This document shows positions 11,401 through 19,626 of a stretch of DNA of 64,000 nucleotides, one piece after another. The DNA is from Candidatus Poribacteria bacterium (lineage in GTDB: Bacteria; Poribacteria; WGA-4E; UBA9662), in the NCBI GenBank assembly GCA_002709695.1, contig PAQF01000003.1, forward strand, positions 26,607 through 90,606, read 5' to 3'. Positions within the stretch are counted from its first letter, which is position 1, and each line of letters begins with the position of its first letter. Made by a program: the position numbers and the translations under genes. Below the pieces are notes generated by a model, which was not told the origin of the DNA, ran no database searches, and worked only from the letters and a program-made list of their open reading frames with translations.

Positions 11401-13323
11401 AACAGTGGGAAAGTTCAACTCAGTGAAGGAATTGAAACTGTTTCTTCTCAGAATAACACTGAAAAAGAAATAAAGAGTGTAATGTCTCGAAACGCAGAAT
11501 TGCAGATCATTGATCAAAAAACAAAACGTGAACTGTGGAGTCGGAAACTACCAACAGGAGCACGCTTGCTGGTAGAAGAAGGGGAAGAGGTATCACAAGG
11601 CCATCCGCTTTTTGAGTCAGATCCTTATGAGCCTATATCCGCTCGAGATGAGGGAGTTGCTTCCTTTTGGAACGTCGAACAGAATGTAAATCAGGAAGTT
11701 GACAAAAGCAGTGGTATGTCGGAGCAAGTGATTGGTGACTATAAGGATGATCTCCCAGAAATCCTGATCCATTCTGAAAGAATCTCTGAAATAAGTCTGC
11801 ATAATAAAGATACAATATCTATTGGGAAAAATCCTGAACTCGCTAAACAGTATCTTGGCGAATGCGAAGCACTTGGTGAAAACAAAGCTGCGAGTATTCA
11901 GTTTTTGAAAAGAGCATTCGTTCTAGAAGACCTTGTGAATACAGAAGGCCGAACCATCGTCTCAGCAAACACTATTCTGGACCCAGAAGATGAAAAGTCA
12001 CTAGATCAAGTATTGAAAGGATTAGATGACGGAAATAGGGATGATGACAAACTTACGATGCTTGAGAAGCTGTTTGCTGACAAAAAATATGCTGAGCTTC
12101 TTGCTCACAAATTGGTAGAATTAAAAGTTGGAGACGCTTTGCCTAAAGGCCTTAAAGATGACAACAAAGCTGTTGTTGCCAAAAAGGGAGAGACACTCAC
12201 TGAGGAATTGATGGACTATGTGATCCCCCAGAAAGAAACGTTACTTGCAACCCTTTTTAAGGCCAAGAAGTATACTAAACTTTTTGCTGACGAATCGGTA
12301 CAGGACACGCTTAGAGAAGCTCTTGACACTGGTGGGAATGTAAAAAGTGAGATGATAGATAAGCTTGGGCTTGGGAAAAAATCCACTAAAATTATGAAAA
12401 TCCGTAAATGCTTGAGTTACTATCCCCTTCCGACAGGAGCACATATGTCCACTATAAAAGACGGGGATTCAGTTATTAGGGGAGATATTTTAGCACGACT
12501 TCCCTTTGAAGCTTCAAAAAGTAGTGATATTGTAAGTGGGCTCCCACGTGTAACAGAGTTGTTCGAAGCTCGGAAACCAAGGGACGCAGCTTTCATCGCT
12601 ACCATTGATGGAAAAATTCATCTTCAAGGCATTAGCCGGGGAATGCGTGTTCTAAAAATTATTAACCCAGAGACCGGCCTTGAAAGTGAGACTTATCGAA
12701 TTCCTGTGGGTAAGCATCTACATTTTCAGGAGGGAGAAGAAGTAAAATCTGGTGAACAATTGACGGATGGTCCAATTAATCCACACGATATTTTGGCAGT
12801 TCAAGGGGAAGAGGCTGTTCAGAATTATCTGGTTAGTGAGGTTCAGAGGGTCTATCGTTCACAAGGAGAGCGGATTAACGACAAGCATATTGAAACGGTT
12901 ATCCGGCAAATGTTAAGTAAGGTTGAAATTGGAGAACCAGGTGATACAGAATTTCTTGGAGAAGAAGAAATTGATCGAATAATTTTCCATGCCATGAATA
13001 ATAAAACTAGGGAGGAAGGAGGCGAGCCAGCTAGCGCAAAAGTTATATTACAAGGTATTACAAAAGCTGCTCTTTCGACCGAAAGCTTCGTATCCGCCGC
13101 TTCTTTTCAACAAACAACTGCTGTCCTAACTAAAGCATCGGCAATTGGTAAAAAGGACTATCTCAGAGGGTTGAAAGAGAATGTGATCATGGGACATTTG
13201 ATTCCTGCAGGTACTGGGCTTCCCCGTTTCAGATCAATTGAAGTTCCTGAAAAAGCAATGCATGGAAGAAACGAAATGGAAGAAATGCTCGCAGATACAT
13301 CGGAGCAGATGCCAGCAGATTAG
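8467..13323 (+). CDS. rpoC: DNA-directed RNA polymerase subunit beta'
   Basis: 1618-residue beta' subunit; E. coli has about 1407. It starts at TTG 8467 with AGGGGA 7 nt upstream. N-terminal zinc ribbon: C80, C82, C95, C98. Catalytic NADFDGD at residues 487-493. Bridge-helix/trigger-loop region around [12 protein letters not shown] (about 955-966). Between this trigger-loop arm and [17 protein letters not shown] (about 1357) lies an insertion of about 390 residues, in the place of SI3, which is about 190 residues in E. coli. The insertion holds a [13 protein letters not shown] motif (1236-1248) and two related LFxxKKYxxLxA segments about 61 residues apart (1203 and 1263). ispE follows almost immediately. 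Confidence 0.98.
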   Translation: MNKNLNRNLNDFDSISIKIAAPDQIRGWAKASLSKPSSSINPTNFGEVKKPETINYRTFKPERDGLFCEAIFGPVKNWECQCGKYKRIKHKDQICDRCGVEVTESKVRRERMGYIELAAPVSHVWFFKGLPSRIGLFLDLSLRVLERIIYYESYIVLEVDGNLALSTTEEESASKKKSGVEYLKVGQVLSEAEHSLWKSEYPTEFRAGMGADSIKELLERIDLEEEEQYLRQELATSSSKQKKKKLVKRLQLVTGFKKSGNRPEWMILEVIPVIPPDLRPLVALDGGRFATSDLNDLYRRVINRNNRLKRLMELHAPEVIIRNEKRMLQEAVDALIDNGRHGRVVRGPGTRPLKSLSDMLKGKVGRFRQNLLGKRVDYSGRSVIVVGPELQLHQCGIPKEMAVELFKPFIIRKLQEHNYAQTIKKAKNMTEHMSPKVWEVLEEVIEDHPVLLNRAPTLHRLGIQAFEPQLVEGRAIRIHPLVCKAFNADFDGDQMAVHLPLSVEAQIEAKLLMMASRNVLKPAHGRPIAVPDLDIVLGCSFLTKAVPTSTNGHPIRSFRDQDEAIFAHDQGDLELHEPVNLYFNEEETLSEEAEDTAILTTVGRIKFNQVVPNELFFEDAETGRNVPFTNQEMHASELSDLVSRCFYELGNRRTVGFLHELKELGFHYATISGISIGIQDLVVPKQKKDMLDDAWGDVSRIESDFQKGLMSGGERYNRVVDIWRGLISRMEDALFEELEKDGEIEGFNPVHIMANSGARSKREPIRQISGLRGLMAKPSGEIIEHPIESCFREGLSVLEYFISTHGARKGLADTAIKTASSGYLTRKLVDVAQDIMITVYDCETLNGVVKNSGEDDNQELSDRVIGRYPASEVIDPDTGETLVSREQIISHAESELIRQAAVAEIKVRSPLTCDARGVGICVKCYGADLSNGQPVDIGEAVGIIAAQSIGEPGTQLTMRTFHTGGTVSGEVESRILANNSGKVQLSEGIETVSSQNNTEKEIKSVMSRNAELQIIDQKTKRELWSRKLPTGARLLVEEGEEVSQGHPLFESDPYEPISARDEGVASFWNVEQNVNQEVDKSSGMSEQVIGDYKDDLPEILIHSERISEISLHNKDTISIGKNPELAKQYLGECEALGENKAASIQFLKRAFVLEDLVNTEGRTIVSANTILDPEDEKSLDQVLKGLDDGNRDDDKLTMLEKLFADKKYAELLAHKLVELKVGDALPKGLKDDNKAVVAKKGETLTEELMDYVIPQKETLLATLFKAKKYTKLFADESVQDTLREALDTGGNVKSEMIDKLGLGKKSTKIMKIRKCLSYYPLPTGAHMSTIKDGDSVIRGDILARLPFEASKSSDIVSGLPRVTELFEARKPRDAAFIATIDGKIHLQGISRGMRVLKIINPETGLESETYRIPVGKHLHFQEGEEVKSGEQLTDGPINPHDILAVQGEEAVQNYLVSEVQRVYRSQGERINDKHIETVIRQMLSKVEIGEPGDTEFLGEEEIDRIIFHAMNNKTREEGGEPASAKVILQGITKAALSTESFVSAASFQQTTAVLTKASAIGKKDYLRGLKENVIMGHLIPAGTGLPRFRSIEVPEKAMHGRNEMEEMLADTSEQMPAD

Positions 13324-13345
13324 TGTTCTGTTAGTAGGTGGAGCC

Positions 13346-14224
13346 ATCGATTCTGTAAATATTCAGGCACACGCAAAAATTAATTTACATCTTGAGGTTG
13401 TCAGGAAAAGGAAAGATGGATACCATGAGATCGAAACCCTCTTTCATTCACTAACACTACATGATAATATCGAGATTAGAAAGCGTTGTGATGCAGGGAT
13501 TCGAATTGATTGCAACAACGCTAGAATTCCATTGGACAAACGGAATCTCGCATATCAAGCGGCAGATTTGTTTTGCCAGCAAATGCTTATCAAAAATGGG
13601 ATCAATATTAAAATTAAGAAGCGCATTCCTATTGCCTCAGGATTAGCTGGTGGTAGTGCAGATGCAGCAGCAGTACTGCAAGGAATGAACCGACTCTTTG
13701 AAGTTGGTTTGGGAGTTGAAGATTTAAAAAAGATGGGGATAAAATTAGGGGCAGATGTGCCGTTTTGTCTTACAGGTGGAGCTGGAATTGGTTACGGGGT
13801 TGGAGAGGTTTTAACTAAAATTTCTCCTTTAGATGATGTTCCGATCCTACTTGTAAACCCCGGTCTGGAAATCTCGGCTGCTTCAGCTTACCAAGGCTTG
13901 GACTTAAGGCACTCTCGTCAACTCAGAGATGTTAAAATTAGTGCTAAATATGTCGAGGAAGGTAATTTGAGAGGAGTGTCGCAATCATTGTACAATCGCT
14001 TGGAAAATTCAGTTTTTCAGTCCTATCCAGCCATTTCAATTTTAAAGGAAGAGCTAGGTTGTTTGCCTGAAAGTTACGGGTCTCTTATGTCTGGAAGTGG
14101 TGCAACAGTTTTTGCGATCATGTCTAATGACATAGAAGCTATCAAATCTTCTGAGGTATTAAAACGTAAATTTCCAATTTGCATTGTTGCACGCACCAGC
14201 CCGTTTGGGCTAAAGATTGCTTGA
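13346..14224 (+). CDS. ispE: 4-diphosphocytidyl-2-C-methyl-D-erythritol kinase
   Basis: GHMP kinase of the MEP (non-mevalonate) isoprenoid pathway; it phosphorylates CDP-ME at the 2-hydroxyl. The family start AHAKINLHLEVVRKRKDGYHEIET, the ATP loop PIASGLAGGSADAAAVL, GADVPFCLTGG and the C-terminal LMSGSGATVFAI are all present. The start is unusual: between the rpoC stop and the conserved N-terminus there is no in-frame ATG, GTG or TTG. AGGTGGAG (13335-13342) sits just before an ATC at 13346, which gives MDSVNIQAHAKINL. The alternatives are ATG 13238 or 13262 inside rpoC, which would add over 28 non-family residues. tRNA-Gln begins at the base after the stop. Confidence 0.9.
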   Translation: MDSVNIQAHAKINLHLEVVRKRKDGYHEIETLFHSLTLHDNIEIRKRCDAGIRIDCNNARIPLDKRNLAYQAADLFCQQMLIKNGINIKIKKRIPIASGLAGGSADAAAVLQGMNRLFEVGLGVEDLKKMGIKLGADVPFCLTGGAGIGYGVGEVLTKISPLDDVPILLVNPGLEISAASAYQGLDLRHSRQLRDVKISAKYVEEGNLRGVSQSLYNRLENSVFQSYPAISILKEELGCLPESYGSLMSGSGATVFAIMSNDIEAIKSSEVLKRKFPICIVARTSPFGLKIA

Positions 14225-14297
14225 TGGGCGGTCGCCAAGTGGCTAAGGCATCGGCCTTTGGAGCCGACATTCGTAGGTTCGAATCCTACCCGCCCAG
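14225..14297 (+). tRNA. tRNA-Gln (anticodon TTG)
   Basis: A 73-nt cloverleaf. Acceptor arms TGGGCGG (14225-14231) and CCGCCCA (14290-14296), discriminator G at 14297, anticodon stem TCGGC/GCCGA around CTTTGGA with anticodon TTG, and T arm GTAGG-TTCGAAT-CCTAC. The 3' CCA is not encoded (TTT follows), so a CCA-adding enzyme is required. The gene abuts the ispE stop codon with no spacer, so it must be processed from the rpoC-ispE transcript. ispE-tRNA-Gln-rplY is a gene order also known from other bacteria. Confidence 0.95.
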
Positions 14298-14402
14298 TTT
14301 ATACTTTTTATTCAGATATACGGTTTTACGAAGTCATAGCTAGTGTAAAACTATAGTTTCATGTTTTCTAGGAAAGCTTAACGAATCGAGGAAATTCATT
14401 TA

Positions 14403-15062
14403 ATGAGACAAATAGAGCTAGTAGCACAAAAGCGGAATGCTTTTGGAAAAGGGGCAACCCGTAATCTCAGAAGATCTGGGATAGTTCCTGGCGTATTATA
14501 CGGTCGGAATCAGGATACTATTTCTGTTCAAATCAACGCACACACCTTCAGGAGATTTCTTCGGACTAATGGAGAAAATATGCTCATTGATCTAAATATT
14601 GATGAGCATGGTACCGAAACTGTGCTCATCAAAGAATTGCAGAGACATCCGGTAAAGCGCAACCTAATCCACGCAGACTTTATCCGAATTTCCTTAGATG
14701 AACCGGTTACAACCCAAGTACCGATTACATTAGTAGGCTCAGCAACTGGTGTTCAGGAAGGTGGAGTACTAACATTTCTTCATCGTCAATTGTCAGTTAG
14801 TTGTTTGCCTTTACTTATTCCTGAAGAAATTCAAGTCGATATTAGTGAAATGGATATTGGTGACTCAATTCGTATTGGAGATCTTACCTTGGGTGAAGGA
14901 ATTGAAAATCTCGAAGATCCACAAGCTCAAATTGTATCTGTTGTACCACCAATCGTAGAAGTCGAACCAGTTGAAGAAGATGAAGAAATTGAAGAAGGTG
15001 AAGAGGGCGAGCTAGAAACAGAAGAAACATCCGAGCCTGAAGAAGAAACGGATGATGAATAG
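14403..15062 (+). CDS. rplY: 50S ribosomal protein L25/Ctc
   Basis: 219-residue long (CTC-type) bL25, which binds 5S rRNA. The N-terminal domain shows RNAFGKGATRNLRRSGIVPG and VLYG, then LQRHPVKRNLIHADF. A second beta domain follows (VPITLVGSATGVQEGGVL, SEMDIGDSIRIGDL). The C-terminus is a highly acidic tail of about 40 residues (Glu-rich, ending ETDDE), common in long L25 proteins. It follows tRNA-Gln after about 100 nt, and the amidase gene starts 8 nt downstream, which suggests one transcript. The pth gene often found next to rplY is absent here. Confidence 0.96.
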   Translation: MRQIELVAQKRNAFGKGATRNLRRSGIVPGVLYGRNQDTISVQINAHTFRRFLRTNGENMLIDLNIDEHGTETVLIKELQRHPVKRNLIHADFIRISLDEPVTTQVPITLVGSATGVQEGGVLTFLHRQLSVSCLPLLIPEEIQVDISEMDIGDSIRIGDLTLGEGIENLEDPQAQIVSVVPPIVEVEPVEEDEEIEEGEEGELETEETSEPEEETDDE

Positions 15063-15070
15063 TCACACTT

Positions 15071-16219
15071 ATGTCAATACGGATTATCCAGTTGCTTTTG
15101 GTGTTGCTCGCCTTTACTGGCGACCTGTACTTTGGACAAGCACAGTTCATTAACATAGTTGATGAGAATGGGAAACAGATAATCCGTACAGATGCAGTAC
15201 TGGAAAGAGGTACAACTTATCTGCCAGTGGAGGTTTTGAGTCTTGTTTTTGATGCCAATCTTACCCAAAAATACATTCCTCTGACAAAAAAGTTGACCTT
15301 GACTCTAGGGAAGAAGCAGATACATTTCCGTATCAATGCAACTTCAATCCAAATTGAGCCAGGTGGCGAAAGCACAGTTCTTTCCCATCCCCCCTTGTTG
15401 ATCAAACGTAAGCCATTTCTCCCAATAGAGTTTTTCACGCAACTAGTCCCGCAAATTTACATATTCGATGTATCCTACAATACAACGTTACGTCGGATGC
15501 AAGTTATTGAGAAAATCTCAGGATCCACTAAAAACGAAGCCGATCAATTCACAGCTATTATTGACTTCGGCCATGGTGGGAAAGATACAGGATGTCACCA
15601 AAATGGTATTCTTGAGAAAGACTTGGTTCTTCGATTAGCTGAACGAATCCAAATGGAAGCATCGGACAGAACTATAAAGATCTTGCTCACACGCGACTCT
15701 GACACAACGCTTTATGCAAAAGACCGAATTCGTTTCTCAAACCGAAGAACAGAAGCCAAACTTTTTATAAGTGTCCATTGTAACATGAGTTTCTCTCCAA
15801 AAAAGAAAGGCCTAGAAGTTTATGTCAATAATTCCAAAAGTGACTTGTTAAAAATAGGTTTGGAGCCTAATGAAATTGGTAACGCGAACGATCAGCCTTC
15901 GCTATTCAAACCTTTAACTCAAGATCAGTTCTTAGACAGCAGCCGTCAATTGGCTACAGTTCTGAAGCACCAATTTGAAGATGTTTTCGGCCAAAAGGTT
16001 TCGGTATTTGAACTGCCCCTAAATATGATCCGAAATATTTATATGCCCGCAGTATTAGTCGAAATCGGATATTTTTCTAACCCTCTTGATTTGAAAAAAC
16101 TGAAAGAAAATCAGTTCCTTAGCCAAGCAGCAGTTGCTCTGTTACAGGCTATTGAAAGATACCACGAAATATTTATAACCCAAAACAACCTAAGTAGCAT
16201 AGGAGAGGAAGTTCAGTGA
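15071..16219 (+). CDS. N-acetylmuramoyl-L-alanine amidase (Amidase_3)
   Basis: 382-residue exported peptidoglycan amidase that cleaves the MurNAc-L-Ala bond. Residues 1-25 are a signal peptide ending near GQAQ. Residues of about 30-145 resemble a copper-amine-oxidase N-terminal-like domain (GTTYLPVEVLSLVF; RKPFLPIEFF). The catalytic Amidase_3 domain follows, with Zn ligands H168 (DFGHGG), E182 (ILEKD) and H236 (SVHCN), and catalytic E331 (LVEIGYFSNP). The usual DPGHGG reads DFGHGG here, a conservative oddity that keeps the ligand. The GerMN gene overlaps its stop by 4 nt (GTGA), so the two are translationally coupled. It probably acts in cell separation or wall turnover in the periplasm. Confidence 0.92.
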   Translation: MSIRIIQLLLVLLAFTGDLYFGQAQFINIVDENGKQIIRTDAVLERGTTYLPVEVLSLVFDANLTQKYIPLTKKLTLTLGKKQIHFRINATSIQIEPGGESTVLSHPPLLIKRKPFLPIEFFTQLVPQIYIFDVSYNTTLRRMQVIEKISGSTKNEADQFTAIIDFGHGGKDTGCHQNGILEKDLVLRLAERIQMEASDRTIKILLTRDSDTTLYAKDRIRFSNRRTEAKLFISVHCNMSFSPKKKGLEVYVNNSKSDLLKIGLEPNEIGNANDQPSLFKPLTQDQFLDSSRQLATVLKHQFEDVFGQKVSVFELPLNMIRNIYMPAVLVEIGYFSNPLDLKKLKENQFLSQAAVALLQAIERYHEIFITQNNLSSIGEEVQ

Positions 16220-16788
16220 GCTGGAAGCTAATCGGTGTCTTTACCATTAGTATAACGGCAACAACTATTTTTATCCTTATTATCTTCACTAACCTGAATT
16301 CGAAAGGATACGAAGAACAACTATTAAACATAGACACTTTGCAATCAAGCCTAGACTCTGAACAAAATTATCAAAAGGCATTGGAATCCATCGATATATT
16401 TATCTTGGACCGTGATGGGTTTGGACTGATTCCTAAACAGATCGAAATTCATCAATCTGACAGTAGCAGTCAAAATTTGAAGGATGTCATCCAAGCTCTG
16501 CTTGAAGCAACAAAGAACGGGTTTCAAACTGCTATTCCAGAAGGAACAAGGTTATATGAAGCTTACACCGATGGGGATACCTGCTACCTTGATTTTTCGC
16601 GTGAACTATACGAAAAACATATTGGCGGGACGCGTGCTGAGTTCCTAACGATAAGTTCAATATTAAAAACGGTTCAAGCCAATTTTTCGGATCGCATTGA
16701 GCAAGTACATATCTTGATTGAAGGAGGTCAAGAAATTAAATCGATAGCTGGTCATATCGATATTTCTCGCCCTTTCAGTATTCAGTAA
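16216..16788 (+). CDS. GerMN domain-containing membrane-anchored protein
   Basis: 190 residues. An N-terminal transmembrane anchor (about residues 5-26, isoleucine-rich) is followed by a GerMN domain (PF10646), seen as LKDVIQALLEATKNGFQTAIPEGTRLYEAYTDGDTCYLDFSREL and GGTRAEFLTISSILKTV; the end VHILIEGGQE fits the family. GerMN domains occur in spore germination proteins and in many non-spore-formers next to amidases, so this is probably a cell-envelope protein. It begins at GTG 16216 inside the amidase stop (4-nt overlap). It ends 6 bp before the convergent recX. Confidence 0.87.
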   Translation: MSWKLIGVFTISITATTIFILIIFTNLNSKGYEEQLLNIDTLQSSLDSEQNYQKALESIDIFILDRDGFGLIPKQIEIHQSDSSSQNLKDVIQALLEATKNGFQTAIPEGTRLYEAYTDGDTCYLDFSRELYEKHIGGTRAEFLTISSILKTVQANFSDRIEQVHILIEGGQEIKSIAGHIDISRPFSIQ

Positions 16789-16794
16789 AATGGG

Positions 16795-17448
16795 TTAAAT
16801 TAATTTGGAAAGGATTTTGTGCATCACTTGTCCCACTGTGTTATAACTGAATCCTCTTCGCGCAAGAAAACCATGTAACCGACGTTTTGCAACGTGTGGT
16901 TCTAGTGATTTGTAGCGTTTAACCTGCTTCTCTGCTAGCCGAAGTGCAGTGTCTAATTCCCTATTAGGGTCTATGCTAGATAATACCTGATCAATGGTTG
17001 ATAAAGCGACTCCCTTGCCTGCCAATTCCAGTTTTAGAACTTCTTTTCCACGAGGGTTGGATTTTTCGCGACGTCGAATCCAATTTTGTGCGAAGGTTTT
17101 ATCTTTTATAAAACCAGCTTTTTCCAAATCCTCGATAGAAGTGTTGATTCCTTCTCGACTGAAGCCTTCCCGACTTAACACTTCCAATAACTCTGGCTTG
17201 GTATAGATCTCCTTTTCTTGCAATAAGCGTATAGCGAAATTCTTCGCTTGCATTATCTCCTCCGCTTGGAGAAGTTTCACGATAGTATCGCGCCTGATCT
17301 TTAAGCCGACACGAAGTCCAAACTTGAAAACAAAATCCGCTGGCAAAATCCCAAATTGCTCATGATTGAGAAAAAGCATGATTTGGTGGTCACCATGACT
17401 CCGTATATCGGTAATCATTTTTTCAGGATACAAAGTACCTATATACAA
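16795..17448 (-). CDS. recX: RecX family protein
   Basis: 217 residues of three-helix RecX repeats. The family pattern is clear: ALRLAEKQVKRY, KRRLHGFLARRGFSYNTVGQVM at the C-terminus, and EVLSREGFSREGINTSIEDLEKAGFIKDKTFAQNWIRRR in the middle. RecX binds RecA filaments and limits recombination. recA is not in this window; the gene instead follows a ThuA-like gene by 21 nt. The TTG at 17448 has no convincing ribosome site and ATG at 17418 is an alternative, so the first 10 residues are uncertain. Convergent with the GerMN gene. Confidence 0.9.
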   Translation of the reverse strand: MYIGTLYPEKMITDIRSHGDHQIMLFLNHEQFGILPADFVFKFGLRVGLKIRRDTIVKLLQAEEIMQAKNFAIRLLQEKEIYTKPELLEVLSREGFSREGINTSIEDLEKAGFIKDKTFAQNWIRRREKSNPRGKEVLKLELAGKGVALSTIDQVLSSIDPNRELDTALRLAEKQVKRYKSLEPHVAKRRLHGFLARRGFSYNTVGQVMHKILSKLI

Positions 17449-17469
17449 CTGATTGATAGGAACATCAGA

Positions 17470-18099
17470 TTAGTTTTCTAAGGTACCTGCCCACAGAGCA
17501 CCACGTTGCAACAAAACGGCAAAATTTTCGTGTTGGCAGGCTTTCTTATCATGTCCCAGTGCAAGGTAGAAAACTTTTCCCTGCCCCCAATTCTTTGTCC
17601 ACACAACAGGCATCATTGAACCTTTGTACAAAGCTGATGCCAGGACATTGACACGATGATCATAGTCAAGTATATATTGTTCATCAGTTACATTGAATTC
17701 GACTAAATCTGACGTGATGGGATGCTCAGAATCCGTAATACTGACTTGATACTCTCGATAGTGTGGGTGCGTGATGAAATGGCCCCCAACCATTGCACGA
17801 TATTCGGGACAGTCTCTAAAGGAGTCAGCAGCAGAATGTATACCAACATATCCCTTACCGGAGGAAATGTGATTTAGTAATCCATTTTTCTGGGCATCAT
17901 TTATTTCACCCACGGTGTAATAAAACACAATCAAATCGTATGGATCAAGATTGGGCGATATCAGTGCATCTAGGTCATCCTCAATTATTGTGAGTTCAAA
18001 CGTATCGTGGTTTGAAAGTATACCTGTAATTACTTCGCTGCATCCCTTCCAATCATGTATACTACCACCAGCAAAGACAAGAGTATTAATTTTTCCCAT
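17470..18099 (-). CDS. ThuA-like domain protein (second copy)
   Basis: About 209 residues of ThuA-like fold: VFAGGSIHDWKGC at the start, YDLIVFYYTVGEINDAQKNGLLNHI, KGYVGIHSAADSF, MVGGHFITHPHYREY, SEHPITSDLVEF and KVFYLALGHDKKA. The last segment with its His is the most conserved part of the family. ATG 18099 is preferred over the ATG three codons upstream (18108), because AAGGAG abuts the upstream ATG with no spacer but is 9 nt from this one. A promoter is seen at 18143-18172. recX follows in the same direction. Distinct in sequence from the 3461-4129 copy; the reaction is unknown. Confidence 0.85.
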   Translation of the reverse strand: MGKINTLVFAGGSIHDWKGCSEVITGILSNHDTFELTIIEDDLDALISPNLDPYDLIVFYYTVGEINDAQKNGLLNHISSGKGYVGIHSAADSFRDCPEYRAMVGGHFITHPHYREYQVSITDSEHPITSDLVEFNVTDEQYILDYDHRVNVLASALYKGSMMPVVWTKNWGQGKVFYLALGHDKKACQHENFAVLLQRGALWAGTLEN

Positions 18100-18142
18100 C
18101 TGGTACATCTCCTTAACTTAAATTTTTTGGAACACCTTCAAG

Positions 18143-18172
18143 ATTATATCATACTTAGCTATTAAGACTCAA
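18143..18172 (-). promoter_or_regulatory. Extended -10 promoter for ThuA-like/recX
   Basis: On the minus strand: TTGAGT, 18 bp, TATAAT preceded by TGA, giving TGATATAAT. It lies about 45 nt upstream of the 18099 start. Confidence 0.6.
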
Positions 18173-18231
18173 GAAACCAACCCGATAACGATTTGTAAAA
18201 TTGAGCAGGCGACCACCACACTAACTTTTAT

Positions 18232-18261
18232 TTGCACTATATACCATAATTATGCTATAGT
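18232..18261 (+). promoter_or_regulatory. Extended -10 promoter for infC-rpmI-rplT
   Basis: TTGCAC (18232-18237), 18 bp, TATAGT (18256-18261) with TGC directly before it. The predicted transcript has a leader of about 80 nt before the infC start. Confidence 0.6.
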
Positions 18262-18348
18262 TGCATAATGCCGTTATTATGTTTACTGTCTATAGGGAAT
18301 ACTATTCTACTATTGAAGTTAGGAGAAGGAATCTGGGGGTGTTAGAAA

Positions 18349-18891
18349 ATTAGAAGAAGATATGATGATCGTAGGCAAAAGTCAGCACAAAATAGAATTA
18401 ACGAACAAATTAGAGCTAGGGAATTGCGTGTCGTTAGTTCTAGTAATGAGCAATTGGGTATAATATCCTTACAGGAAGCCTTGGAAGTTGCGAGAAATGA
18501 AGGGTTAGATCTCGTAGAGGTCGCCCCGAAAGCTGAACCGCCTGTCTGTAAAATTATGGACTATGGCAAATTTCAGTACGAAAAAAGTAAACGGGAAAAG
18601 GAAGCTAAGAAGAAGCAAGCGAAGGTCGTTTTAAAGGAGATTCAGTTTCGGCCCGATACTGCCGACCACGATTATCAATTTAAAATGCGCCATGCTCGTG
18701 AGTTTTTAGCCAAAGGTTACAAGGTAAGATCAGTTGTGCGTTTTAGAGGACGGCAAATGCTTCACACCAGCTTTGGCAGGGAAGTTCTTCATCGTCTCGT
18801 TGCCGACGTTAAGGATGTAGCAGAGGTCGAATTAGGACCTAAGATGGAAAATAATCTGATGGCGTTAATATTAACTCCTAAGACTTCTTAG
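18349..18891 (+). CDS. infC: Translation initiation factor IF-3, with ATT start codon
   Basis: IF-3 prevents premature 30S-50S joining and proofreads the start codon. The conserved N-terminal RINEQIRARELRVV lies upstream of the first in-frame TTG (18424), so that TTG cannot be the true start. Reading back, the frame is open to a TAG at 18343, and the only credible start is ATT 18349, with the Shine-Dalgarno GGGGGTG (18335-18341) 7 nt upstream. That gives 180 residues, the usual IF-3 length. An AUU start is the known autoregulatory device of infC: IF-3 rejects its own non-canonical start. The C-domain is intact (KEIQFRPDTADHDYQFK, VRFRGRQMLH). rpmI and rplT follow. Confidence 0.95.
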   Translation: MRRRYDDRRQKSAQNRINEQIRARELRVVSSSNEQLGIISLQEALEVARNEGLDLVEVAPKAEPPVCKIMDYGKFQYEKSKREKEAKKKQAKVVLKEIQFRPDTADHDYQFKMRHAREFLAKGYKVRSVVRFRGRQMLHTSFGREVLHRLVADVKDVAEVELGPKMENNLMALILTPKTS

Positions 18892-18964
18892 CGCCCAATA
18901 ACTGAATGAATAATGTTTGTAAAATGGTGTAATAGTTTAGTTGGTTTGAGAGAGGGGAAGTGGG

Positions 18965-19159
18965 ATGCCAAAAATGAAGACGCACAAAGGTGCAGCTAAA
19001 AGGCTAAAGTATACTGGTACTGGGAAGGTTCGCAGGCGTCGAGCAGGCGCAGGTCATCTATTTATCTCAAAGTCTTCCAACCGAAAGCGGCGCCTTCGAA
19101 AGAGTACTTTGGTCGATCCAAGTAATATGAAGAATGTGCGTAGGTTGATATCAAAATAG
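18965..19159 (+). CDS. rpmI: 50S ribosomal protein L35
   Basis: 64-residue bL35: MPKMKTHKGAAKRLKYTGTG at the start, KVRRRRAGAGHLF, then a basic tail. AGAGGGGA lies 5-12 nt before the ATG. It is the middle gene of the standard infC-rpmI-rplT operon, 73 nt after infC and 18 nt before rplT. Confidence 0.97.
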   Translation: MPKMKTHKGAAKRLKYTGTGKVRRRRAGAGHLFISKSSNRKRRLRKSTLVDPSNMKNVRRLISK

Positions 19160-19177
19160 TTTTGTTAGGAGTGGATT

Positions 19178-19525
19178 TTGTCAAGGGTTAAGACAGGAAG
19201 TATAAGGCGGCAACGCCGTAAGAAAGTCCTGAAGTTAGCTAAGGGTTACCGTGGTCGTCGTAAGAACATCCGAAGAACTGCGACTAACGCAGTTGAAAAG
19301 GGATTAAATTATGCATACGCACATCGCCGATCACGAAAAAGGGATTTCAGGAGGCTGTGGATAACTCGTATTAATGCAGCTGCCAGAATGCACGGCTTAT
19401 CGTATAGCCGCTTGATTGATGGGTTGCGAAAAGTTGGTGTTGATTTGAACCGGAAGGTACTTGCCGACATCGCAGTTCATGATGAAGCTGGCTTTGCAAA
19501 AATTGTCGAGCTCGCCAAAGGGTAA
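19178..19525 (+). CDS. rplT: 50S ribosomal protein L20
   Basis: 115-residue bL20, needed early in 50S assembly. TTG start with AGGAG 6 nt upstream. Family landmarks: [44 protein letters not shown] and the C-terminal [19 protein letters not shown]. An intrinsic terminator follows 24 nt after the stop and closes the operon. Confidence 0.97.
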   Translation: MSRVKTGSIRRQRRKKVLKLAKGYRGRRKNIRRTATNAVEKGLNYAYAHRRSRKRDFRRLWITRINAAARMHGLSYSRLIDGLRKVGVDLNRKVLADIAVHDEAGFAKIVELAKG

Positions 19526-19548
19526 TTAAATTAAATAATAATTGTATT

Positions 19549-19593
19549 AAAAAGCCTACCATTTTCAAAGCTACAGAAATTGGTAGGCTTTTT
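19549..19593 (+). terminator. Intrinsic terminator of the infC operon
   Basis: A perfect 13-bp stem: AAAAAGCCTACCA (19549-19561) and TGGTAGGCTTTTT (19581-19593) around a 19-nt loop, ending in a T run. The A-rich left side means it could also work for minus-strand transcripts. Confidence 0.9.
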
Positions 19594-19626
19594 GCATAAG
19601 GATTTTAAAAAGGAGAGATTCTTAAT

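Noticed and set aside
18424..18891. infC starting at TTG 18424
   Set aside because: It would drop the conserved RINEQIRARE segment; ATT 18349 restores full length and has a ribosome site.
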